Part shown: piece by piece, positions 57,839-64,000 of the stretch
Position numbering within the stretch: the stretch's first letter is position 1
How the letters are laid out: every line of letters starts with the position of its first letter
DNA from: Allopusillimonas soli
Lineage (GTDB): Bacteria; Pseudomonadota; Gammaproteobacteria; Burkholderiales; Burkholderiaceae_B
Direction: 5' to 3'
DNA: 64,000 nt
Assembly (NCBI RefSeq): GCF_004153445.1
Contig: NZ_SDQC01000007.1
Coordinates: 57,126-121,125 of the forward strand
Position numbers and translations under genes: made by a program
Notes under the pieces: generated by a model
The model's database searches: none
What the model was told of the DNA's origin: nothing
The model's input: the letters and a program-made list of their open reading frames with translations, nothing else

Positions 57839-58111
57839 ATGGCAACAACTGCAAAAACAGCCCGCAAACCCAACGCTGCCTTCATGAAACCGCTGACGCC
57901 CGATGCCACGCTGGCCGCCGTCATTGGTCCCGAAGCAGTGCCTCGCACCGAAGTCACCAAGAAAATTTGGGACTACATCAAAAAGCATGATTTGCAGGAC
58001 CCGAAAAACCGCCGCAATATCAATGCGGACGACAAGCTTCGCCCTTTGTTCGGCAAGGAACAGGTTTCCATGTTCGAATTGACCAAGCTGGTCAACGCCC
58101 ACCTGAAGTAA
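57839..58111 (+). CDS. SWIB/MDM2 domain protein
   Basis: A 90-residue protein. After a basic, Ala/Lys-rich tail (about 1-16) it consists of a single SWIB domain: PLTPDATLAAVIG, VPRTEVTKKIWDYIKKHDL, KNRRNINADDKLRPLFG and VSMFELTKLVNAHL. SWIB is best known from eukaryotic chromatin remodellers but occurs widely in bacteria as a stand-alone small protein of unclear function. AGGAG lies about ten bases upstream of the ATG. It has its own promoter and no operon partners. Confidence 0.9.
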   Translation: MATTAKTARKPNAAFMKPLTPDATLAAVIGPEAVPRTEVTKKIWDYIKKHDLQDPKNRRNINADDKLRPLFGKEQVSMFELTKLVNAHLK

Positions 58112-58181
58112 GCTCAAAGCCCAATCGGGTGCAGGCCGGCCCCGACCCACTGGTCTCGCCAGGCCCGCCCGACGGGCAGGT

Positions 58182-58200
58182 CGGCCGCGTAGCGCGGCCG
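58182..58200. terminator. Hairpin between convergent genes
   Basis: CGGCCGCG (58182-58189) pairs with CGCGGCCG (58193-58200) around a three-base loop. There is no T run, so a terminator role is only suggested by the position between two convergent genes. Confidence 0.3.
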
Positions 58201-58237
58201 CCAAGCCATGGCGCCGCCTCAGGCACGGCGCGCTGTA

Positions 58238-58603
58238 TCAATACTCCGCAACCGGAGGTTGCCCCGAAGCCAGCGCCAGCCAGCCCTTGATCAGGCGATA
58301 CACAATCCATACCAGCGCGATCAGACCGGTCAGCCAGCCAATAAAAATAAATATGGCCAGCCCGCTGAGAACAAGCCAGAGCAAGCCCCACCAGAAGGTG
58401 CGGATAATCCAGTCGAAATGGGCCGCATACACTGTTCCGGCCGTGTCGCCACGCTTGATGTAAGCCAGGACCACCGCAGCAATGGTTGCGATGCCAAAAA
58501 AACCGGCACTGAGCAAGCCAATAGCAAATAGGCCATACAGCAGGTGTGTCAGGTTGCGTATTGACAACCCCTTGTTGTCTTCTGGCGGCATCGCCTCAGT
58601 CAT
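58238..58603 (-). CDS. Small integral membrane protein, DUF4870-like layout
   Basis: A 121-residue protein with a polar N-terminus and three to four hydrophobic helices (about 20-45, then 62-83 and 85-108), ending ASGQPPVAEY. The start at 58603 is well supported by GGAGG six bases upstream. The pattern, with the basic loop AYIKRGDTAGT between helices and IVYRLIKGWLAL near the end, resembles Tic20/DUF4870-type proteins of unknown role; I am not certain of the family. It converges on the SWIB gene. Confidence 0.7.
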   Translation of the reverse strand: MTEAMPPEDNKGLSIRNLTHLLYGLFAIGLLSAGFFGIATIAAVVLAYIKRGDTAGTVYAAHFDWIIRTFWWGLLWLVLSGLAIFIFIGWLTGLIALVWIVYRLIKGWLALASGQPPVAEY

Positions 58604-58716
58604 CAGGAACCTCCGGGTATGAAAAGTGGCTGCTTCGGCGCAGGCCGGACGCACTATTTTAGCGGAACTGCGAAGCGCTCACGCAAAGACCAATGAAAGC
58701 GCCCCAACGCGCCTGA

Positions 58717-59487
58717 TCAATCGTTCTCGAGACCGCTCGCTGCTAGTTCACGCTGGATCAGATTCACAATGTAACGCTGGCGTTGCAGATTCATGCGCTC
58801 CACGACACTGGAGACACTGACGCCAAACAAAGGGTGTCCACCCCGTCGCGGCACCGGCAAGCCCACCCCCACCACACCGGGAACAGCGGCGTTGCCCACA
58901 GCCGACCAGCCTCGCTCCAGCGTGGAAGCAATCAGGCGCCGCATCTTTGCCGTCGACATCCCGCCAAATCTTGGCAGGATCTCCTGATTGACGACCAGCA
59001 CCTGCTCGATGTCCGCTTCGGGCAGGTTGGCCAGCAACGCCAGGCCGGCTGCCCCCACGCCCAGTGGCTGCCTATGCCCTATGGTTACCGCCAGTACCTG
59101 GAGAGGATAGGATCCCACCTCGCGATGCACGCAATGCGAGTCGCCATTTTCCCTGCATACCAGGAAGGAGGAGTCGCCGGCCTGGGCACTGATATTGCGC
59201 AGGACCGGCTTCAGACGCGCTATGGTCTGCTCAAAAATATCCAGCGCCGATCCGGCGGACCGACTGGCATTGAACCTGAACCGGCGCCCATCTTCCGAGG
59301 CTACGGCATAGTCCTCGTCCAGCAGCACATCCAGGTAGCGATACACCGTGGTGCGCTGTATGCCGGTTGCGGCCGCGATATCGGTGATTTTCAGGCCGCC
59401 CTCGCCCGCCTGGCGCAAGGCTTCCAGTACGCGCAGCCCGCGGACGAAGGTTTTCGGCCCTGACGTTAAATCCTTGCTGATATTCAT
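58717..59487 (-). CDS. IclR family transcriptional regulator
   Basis: A 256-residue regulator with an N-terminal winged helix (about 12-72, LKITDIAAATGIQRTTVYRYL) and a C-terminal effector domain (about 85-250, including IGHRQPLGVGAAGLALLA and GVSVSSVVERM). IclR proteins bind short palindromes and respond to small carboxylic acids. It is divergent from the binding-protein/CoA-ligase/lyase operon, with a 17-bp palindrome 13 bases before its own ATG and another next to the operon, so it probably regulates both. Confidence 0.9.
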   Translation of the reverse strand: MNISKDLTSGPKTFVRGLRVLEALRQAGEGGLKITDIAAATGIQRTTVYRYLDVLLDEDYAVASEDGRRFRFNASRSAGSALDIFEQTIARLKPVLRNISAQAGDSSFLVCRENGDSHCVHREVGSYPLQVLAVTIGHRQPLGVGAAGLALLANLPEADIEQVLVVNQEILPRFGGMSTAKMRRLIASTLERGWSAVGNAAVPGVVGVGLPVPRRGGHPLFGVSVSSVVERMNLQRQRYIVNLIQRELAASGLEND

Positions 59488-59500
59488 TGCAACACGATTT

Positions 59501-59517
59501 TGTTCATTTTATGGACA
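59501..59517. promoter_or_regulatory. Candidate IclR operator, copy 1
   Basis: TGTTCATTTTATGGACA is an imperfect palindrome with half-sites TGTTCA and TGTCCA. It shares 14 of 17 bases with the copy at 59578-59594. Both lie in the 119-base divergent intergenic region, this one next to the regulator gene. Confidence 0.55.
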
Positions 59518-59577
59518 TATTTGCTTGTGGAAAAAGCAACAACACACAATAGTATGCCCTGAGTGGTTTGATAGAAA

Positions 59578-59594
59578 TGTTCAAATTATAGACA
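59578..59594. promoter_or_regulatory. Candidate IclR operator, copy 2
   Basis: TGTTCAAATTATAGACA, same orientation and half-site layout as copy 1. It ends directly at the Shine-Dalgarno AAAGGAG of the binding-protein gene, so a bound regulator would sit at the beginning of the transcript and could block elongation or initiation. Confidence 0.55.
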
Positions 59595-59606
59595 AAGGAG
59601 ACATCA

Positions 59607-60602
59607 ATGAAAATCGCTTCCCGAAATTTCGCATTGCCTTTTGGTTTGGCCGGCGCGTTGCTGTCGGCTCTCCTGCCGGGCGCGGCCGGCGCTGCGGATG
59701 CCTATCCCTCCCGTCCCCTCACGATTGTCGTGGGATACTCCGCAGGCGGTGCAACCGACATCCTGACGCGACTGGTGGCCCAGGGGCTTTCCAAGGAGCT
59801 CGGCCAGAGTGTGATCGTGGAAAACAAGGCCGGCGCCAATAGCAATATCGGAGCCGAGTACGTCGCGCGATCCAAGACAGACGGATACACCCTTTATGTT
59901 GGCACCATCGCGAACACCATCAATCGCGCCCTGTACAAGAATCTCAGCTATGACTTCGTCAAGGATTTCAAGCCGATCGGTATGATGGCCATGATTTCCA
60001 ACGTGCTGGTGGTTAACAGCAAAAGCCCGATCAAATCGGTCGCCCAATACATAGACTATGCCAAAGCCCATCCCGGCAAGCTCACCTGCGCGTCGTCGGG
60101 CGTTGGCTCATCCATACACATGTCGTGCGAGCTGTTCAAGATACGGACCGGTACGGATATCCTGCACGTCCCCTACCGCGGCAGCGGCCCGGCCAAGGCC
60201 GATCTCATCGGCGGTCAGGTCGACTCCATGTTTGACAACCTGCCTTCATCGCTGTCTCATATCAAATCCGGGGAGTTGCGCGCACTGGCCACGACCACGG
60301 CAAAGCGCACCGAAGCGTTGCCGGACGTTCCCACGTTCGCGGAAGCCGGCGTCAAGGATTTCGTGGTGCACTCATGGTTCGGACTGGCCGCGCCCAGCGG
60401 CACACCCGACGAAATCGTGCACACATTGAATACCGCTCTTAACAAGGTGCTCCAATCCACGAGTATCAAGCAAGCCTATGAAAAGAACGGTTTCAGCGCG
60501 CCCGAGCAGCCCAACTCCTCAACGCAGTTCTCGGATTTCATTCAATCCGAAATTGCAACTTGGGCGGATGTTGTGAAAAAGTCGAACATCAAGGTCCAAT
60601 AA
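59607..60602 (+). CDS. Bug-type tripartite tricarboxylate binding protein (TctC family)
   Basis: A 331-residue periplasmic binding protein of the Bug family, very common in Bordetella relatives. Seen: a signal peptide ending GAAGAADA (about 24-31), then YPSRPLTIVVGYSAGGATD, VENKAGANSNIGAEYVA, HVPYRGSGPAKADLIGGQVD and LPDVPTFAEAGV. No TctA or TctB membrane subunit is nearby, so it must share one elsewhere or act as a sensor. A strong AAAGGAG precedes the ATG. The CoA ligase starts two bases after its stop, which ties the ligand to the downstream enzymes. Confidence 0.93.
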   Translation: MKIASRNFALPFGLAGALLSALLPGAAGAADAYPSRPLTIVVGYSAGGATDILTRLVAQGLSKELGQSVIVENKAGANSNIGAEYVARSKTDGYTLYVGTIANTINRALYKNLSYDFVKDFKPIGMMAMISNVLVVNSKSPIKSVAQYIDYAKAHPGKLTCASSGVGSSIHMSCELFKIRTGTDILHVPYRGSGPAKADLIGGQVDSMFDNLPSSLSHIKSGELRALATTTAKRTEALPDVPTFAEAGVKDFVVHSWFGLAAPSGTPDEIVHTLNTALNKVLQSTSIKQAYEKNGFSAPEQPNSSTQFSDFIQSEIATWADVVKKSNIKVQ

Positions 60603-60604
60603 CC

Positions 60605-62116
60605 ATGCAACCCATAGATTTTCTGTACCGGGCCGGCCAGATCCATGGCGACCGTATCGCCATTTCCGCCACGGAGCGCCAGCTGACATATACCGAGCTA
60701 ATCGCTCAGGTGGATGCACTGGCGGCCGCCCTGCAGCAGAAAGATCCCACACCAGGATCGCGCGTGGCGCTGTGCGCCGCCAACAGCGTGGAGCACATTG
60801 TGGCGATGCTGGCCATCATGGCCGCGGGCAAGGTATGGGTACCGCTCAATTACCGAAGCACGCCATCCGAAATAAAGCGCATCCTGGATGCGATAGAACC
60901 AGGTGCTGTTATCGTTGACGATGCAGGCAGCGCACTGGTTCGTGAGCATGACAACCTGGCGCTGCATTTCTCGTGCTTTCCCGAACTGTTTGCCCGCTTC
61001 AAGGGGCAGGCGCCAGTGCGCCATGCCCGGTCCCGCGACGATACGCAGGCAATCAAGTTCACCGGCGGCACAACCGGGTTGCCCAAAGGCGTCATGCAGC
61101 CGAGCCGGGCCTGGCTGGCGGGCATCATCAACCAGATCGCAGGCTGGCAGATTGCATCCGATGATCAATTTGTCATATGCGCGCCGGTCAGCCATGGCAC
61201 GGGCACCTATGTGCTGCCGCTGCTCGCCCAGGGAGGCCGCTTGGTCCTGTGCGCGTCGAATTCAGCCCACGACATCGCCCGCGCCTTTCAGAATGGCGGC
61301 ACCATGACTTTCATGCCGCCAACACTGATCTACAAGCTCATGGCGGAGCCCGGACTGGATCGCTCATTCTTCCCTAGGCTGCGCCTGCTGATCTACGGTG
61401 GCGCAGGTATGCCGACCGAGAAGATCACCAAGGCACAAGCCTTCTTCGGGCCGGTGATCGCCACCACCTATGGTCAGACCGAAGCGCCGCAGATCGCAGC
61501 TCGCCTGGGCCCCGACGATCTGGCCCAGCCGGCCAACCTTGCCTCCGTCGGGCGCGCCAGTTGGCTCACCGATATTGCCATTCTTTCGCCGGAAGGCATG
61601 CAATTGCCTCCCGTCGAAATCGGCCACGTTGCCATTCGGGGCGACCTTGTCATGACAGGCTATTGGAAGCTGCCGGAAAAAACCGACGAGACCATACGCG
61701 ACGGCTGGCTGCTTACCGGCGATGCTGGCTATCTGGACGAACGAGGTTTTCTCTTCCTGAAGGAGCGCCTACGCGATGTGATCATCACGGGAGGCTTCAA
61801 TGTATATCCCATCGATGTAGAAAATGCGCTTTCCTCACACCCCGCTGTTCATGAAGCGGCGGTATTCGGCGTGAAGGACGACAAATGGGGTGAAGCCGTC
61901 ACCGCAGCCATAGAGTTCAAATCGGGCCGGGCCGCCACAGAAGACGAGCTGAAGGCATTTGTCAGGGACAAGCTGGGGCCCGTCCACACACCGAAGAATA
62001 TCCGCATTCTCAGGACGCTACCTCGCTCGCCAGTGGGCAAGGTGCTCAAGAATGTGCTCAAGGCGGAAGCAGTAGACCGCCCCGAAACCAGCATGAGCAA
62101 AGAGGAGTCTGTATGA
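60605..62116 (+). CDS. Acyl-CoA ligase (AMP-forming)
   Basis: A 503-residue adenylate-forming enzyme. Seen: ATP-binding FTGGTTGLPKG (152-162), TTYGQTEAP (287-295), TGDAGYLDERG (371-381), the hinge region LKERLRDVIITGGFNVYP, and the catalytic Lys in SPVGKVLKN (K479). The ATG at 60605 follows the binding-protein gene directly; the longer in-frame extension lies inside that gene. It should activate the acid captured by the binding protein as a CoA thioester. It overlaps the lyase-like gene by four bases. Confidence 0.92.
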   Translation: MQPIDFLYRAGQIHGDRIAISATERQLTYTELIAQVDALAAALQQKDPTPGSRVALCAANSVEHIVAMLAIMAAGKVWVPLNYRSTPSEIKRILDAIEPGAVIVDDAGSALVREHDNLALHFSCFPELFARFKGQAPVRHARSRDDTQAIKFTGGTTGLPKGVMQPSRAWLAGIINQIAGWQIASDDQFVICAPVSHGTGTYVLPLLAQGGRLVLCASNSAHDIARAFQNGGTMTFMPPTLIYKLMAEPGLDRSFFPRLRLLIYGGAGMPTEKITKAQAFFGPVIATTYGQTEAPQIAARLGPDDLAQPANLASVGRASWLTDIAILSPEGMQLPPVEIGHVAIRGDLVMTGYWKLPEKTDETIRDGWLLTGDAGYLDERGFLFLKERLRDVIITGGFNVYPIDVENALSSHPAVHEAAVFGVKDDKWGEAVTAAIEFKSGRAATEDELKAFVRDKLGPVHTPKNIRILRTLPRSPVGKVLKNVLKAEAVDRPETSMSKEESV

Positions 62117-62889
62117 ACAAAGCAAGCCAGCCGCCCACCACCGAATTGTGTACGCACAGCCTTACAGGCATGAGCTACCGTGATCGTGACCTCGTCAACG
62201 AGCTGATCGGCGAGCGCAGCTTTACCGACGTCATGTTTACGCAGATCATGGGGCGGCGGCCGCGTCCCGTTGATCTGCGCATTGTTGACGCGGTGCTTAT
62301 TACCCTGATGGAGCATGGTCTCACGCCCAGCGCTATCGCCACACGCCTTATTTACATGAGCGCGCCCGAGAACCTTCAAGGCGCGGTCTCGGCCGGTCTG
62401 TTGGCAGTTGGCAGCCAGTTTGTGGGTACGATGGAAAACTGCGCTGCCCTGCTCGAACAACTGCTCGCATCCAGCGATATAGATGCCAAGGCACGCGAAA
62501 TTGCCCAGGACTACCGAGCCCGTAAACAGCCCTTGCCAGGGTTTGGGCATCATCTGCACAAACCGGATGATCCGCGCTCCATCAAGCTCATACAACTTGC
62601 GCAGCAGGAAACGGAACTAGGGCAGGCCCACGTCAACGCATTGCTGACGTTCAACAAGGCCATCGACGAAACCTATGGCCGCCACATCACCATCAATGCA
62701 ACAGGCGCTGTGGCGGCGCTATTGGGCGAGATAGGCATTCCCACCCACCTGATGCGCGGCTTTGCCGTCATATCGCGTGCCGCTGGCCTGGTATCGCACA
62801 TCGCAGAGGAGCAGCGCATGCCATCGGGCCGATTCATATGGGAAACAATAGACGAGGCAATTCCCTACGTAAAGAAAGCAAGCGAATAG
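62113..62889 (+). CDS. Citryl-CoA lyase-like protein (small citrate synthase family)
   Basis: A 258-residue member of the citrate synthase superfamily, about the length of citryl-CoA lyases and much shorter than citrate synthase. Seen: ALITLMEHGL-like segment with His68, GFGHHLHKPDDPR (143-155) with the second conserved His, and INATGAVAALLGEIGIP, where citrate synthases carry the catalytic Asp; no Asp is visible there. The coupled CoA ligase suggests that it cleaves (or makes) a citryl-CoA-like 3-hydroxyacyl-CoA to acetyl-CoA and a 2-oxoacid. The substrate is not deducible. Confidence 0.8.
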   Translation: MNKASQPPTTELCTHSLTGMSYRDRDLVNELIGERSFTDVMFTQIMGRRPRPVDLRIVDAVLITLMEHGLTPSAIATRLIYMSAPENLQGAVSAGLLAVGSQFVGTMENCAALLEQLLASSDIDAKAREIAQDYRARKQPLPGFGHHLHKPDDPRSIKLIQLAQQETELGQAHVNALLTFNKAIDETYGRHITINATGAVAALLGEIGIPTHLMRGFAVISRAAGLVSHIAEEQRMPSGRFIWETIDEAIPYVKKASE

Positions 62890-62927
62890 CATGCGCCTGG
62901 GGTCACGCCGGCATCGGTCGCGCTATC

Positions 62928-63710
62928 TCATTGCGGTACCCATTTGTTGGCTAGCTTGGCATAGGCGCCACTGGCCTTGCTCAGATGTAGCCACTGATCC
63001 ACATACAGCTTGAAACGCATGTCCCCCTGAGGAAGCAGATAGCCCATTTCGGCGTACTGCAGCGGCTTGTCGGGATTCACGGCGCAAAGACGCGGGTCAC
63101 GCTTGCTCTGCACCTTGGCTTCGGCAGCCTCGGTCACGAACACATCGGCACGCCCTTCGGCGACTTCCTTGAAAATGCCAATATTGTTCTCATGCTGGGT
63201 GAGATGCGCCTTGCTCAGCCTGGTGGTTGCAAACTTCTCGTTGCTGCCTCCGGGGTTGTAGACCACACGCACATCGGGCTTGTTTATATCCTCGATGGTC
63301 TGGAATTTTTTTACGTTGGAGCACAGCGTAATAGGCGTCTTGCCATTGACCATATACGGCGCGCTGAAGTATGCCTGCTTCTGCCGCTCGAGTGTCACAG
63401 AAATGCCTCCTGCGCCGGCATCGCATTTACCGGATGTGAAATCATCCATGAGATTCTTCCAGGTGGTCTTCACAAACACCGCCTGTGCGCCAAGCGTATC
63501 CGCAAGATCCCGCATCAGATCAATATCCAGCCCTTCGTAGCTGTCATCGTCATTGTGATAGCTGAAGGGGCGATAATCGCCAGGTGTGCAGACGCGCAAT
63601 GTTTTGCTTTCCATGACATGCGCAAGTGTATCCACAGGACTACCGGCGGATTGCGCATTGACCAAAGCGGGCGCCGCGAAGATCAGGCCAACTGCCATCG
63701 ATATCCGCAT
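62928..63710 (-). CDS. pheC: Periplasmic cyclohexadienyl dehydratase-like protein (PheC)
   Basis: A 260-residue protein of the family 3 binding-protein fold with a signal peptide ending VNAQ (about residue 20). The closest match I recall is cyclohexadienyl (arogenate/prephenate) dehydratase PheC of Pseudomonas: TPGDYRPFSY (42-51), GKTPITLC (123-130), NPGGSNEKFA (152-161), TEAAEAKVQ (193-201), the PDKPLQYAEMGYLLP region and YVDQWLHL (236-243). The catalytic Glu region is kept. No ABC permease or ATPase adjoins it, which favours an enzyme over a transport protein. It would make phenylpyruvate or phenylalanine in the periplasm. Confidence 0.75.
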   Translation of the reverse strand: MRISMAVGLIFAAPALVNAQSAGSPVDTLAHVMESKTLRVCTPGDYRPFSYHNDDDSYEGLDIDLMRDLADTLGAQAVFVKTTWKNLMDDFTSGKCDAGAGGISVTLERQKQAYFSAPYMVNGKTPITLCSNVKKFQTIEDINKPDVRVVYNPGGSNEKFATTRLSKAHLTQHENNIGIFKEVAEGRADVFVTEAAEAKVQSKRDPRLCAVNPDKPLQYAEMGYLLPQGDMRFKLYVDQWLHLSKASGAYAKLANKWVPQ

Positions 63711-63885
63711 GACTTGTCTCCTTGTCTTTGTTATCGGGATTTGTATTGTAGTGCCCGCAGTGGGTATTGCCTGTCGTGTGCGTTTAGGGTTTGGGTTCGC
63801 GTCTGCGCCTGGGGGGAGGAGCGCGCCTGCACCTCACCGTCGCAGCCGGCCAGGCGCGGGGGCGCCGCAGCGGGCGTGTGGCAAT

Positions 63886-63920
63886 AAAAAACCCCCGAGC
63901 CGGTTGGGCACGGGGGTTTT
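63886..63920 (-). terminator. Intrinsic terminator of the rRNA operon
   Basis: AAAACCCCCG (63888-63897) pairs with CGGGGGTTTT (63911-63920) around 13 bases. On the minus strand the stem is followed by a T run, just beyond the 5S rRNA 3' end. Confidence 0.85.
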
Positions 63921-63929
63921 GGCAATAAG

Positions 63930-64000
63930 AGCCTGACGATGTCCTACTTTCACAGACGAGCTGTCCACTATCATCGGCGCTAAGGCGTTTCACGGTCCTG
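63930..64000 (-). rRNA. rrf: 5S rRNA, 3' part, cut by the window edge
   Basis: The minus strand reads as the 3' half of a proteobacterial 5S rRNA: GACCGTGAAACGCC, then GCGCCGATGATAGTGG, and the end GTGAAAGTAGGACATCGTCA. The 5' part and the rest of the operon lie to the right of the window. The exact 3' end may differ by a base or two. Confidence 0.93.

Noticed and set aside
62928..63710. Ordinary amino acid ABC binding protein
   Set aside because: No transporter genes adjoin it and the motif set (GKTPITLC, NPGGSNEKFA, YVDQWLHL) matches cyclohexadienyl dehydratase more closely; kept as the main alternative.
1..64000. CRISPR arrays, insertion sequences or prophage genes
   Set aside because: No regularly spaced repeats, transposase motifs or phage structural genes were found on either strand.

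Overview
This looks like a chromosomal segment of a GC-rich betaproteobacterium of the order Burkholderiales, most likely family Alcaligenaceae (Bordetella/Achromobacter/Pusillimonas relatives). The reasons are the complete dcw cluster with a fused MurE-MurF protein (as known in Bordetella), the lptD-surA-rsmA block, a Bug-type tripartite-tricarboxylate binding protein, DciA instead of DnaC, and high GC with GC-rich third codon positions. No phage, insertion sequence or CRISPR array is visible.

Layout. 1-4.25 kb: the 3' end of a lower-GC TadG-like pilus gene, a sigma-54 activator with a degenerate receiver domain, and a DUF2968 lipoprotein. 4.25-6.9 kb: molybdenum cofactor genes moaD-moaE-moaB-moeA behind a structured leader. 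6.9-14.7 kb: lptD-surA-rsmA (minus) divergent from the peptidoglycan-recycling pair amgK-murU and a coiled-coil membrane protein. 14.7-19.8 kb: two ABC importers on the minus strand, glnHPQ-like and metNIQ, each with an intrinsic terminator. 20.0-29.6 kb: tRNA-Lys, a metallophosphoesterase, a GH31 protein with apparently degenerate catalytic positions, mnmC, an inositol-monophosphatase homologue, an M20 amidohydrolase, a YciA-like thioesterase and mgtE.

29.6-52.6 kb is an envelope and division block: secA and an M23 peptidase (minus), dciA (plus), then lpxC, ftsZ, ftsA, ftsQ, ddl, murC, murG, ftsW, murD, mraY, murEF, ftsI, ftsL, rsmH and mraZ. In transcription order this starts at mraZ, behind a sigma-70-like promoter that carries MraZ-type TGGG repeats at 10-bp phase. 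Nearly all junctions in the middle of the cluster are ATGA overlaps. 52.85-53.26 kb holds RNase P RNA (rnpB), divergent from the ABC-F gene uup; pyrC, a second M20 amidohydrolase, a SWIB-domain protein and a small membrane protein follow.

58.7-62.9 kb is the most distinctive accessory locus: an IclR regulator divergent from an operon of a Bug-type binding protein, an acyl-CoA ligase and a small citryl-CoA-lyase-like protein. Two near-identical 17-bp imperfect palindromes lie in the intergenic region. This reads as a capture/CoA-activation/aldol-cleavage route for an unidentified, perhaps tricarboxylic, acid. The window ends with a PheC-like periplasmic protein and the 3' part of a 5S rRNA gene on the minus strand, the tail of an rRNA operon lying mostly beyond the right edge.
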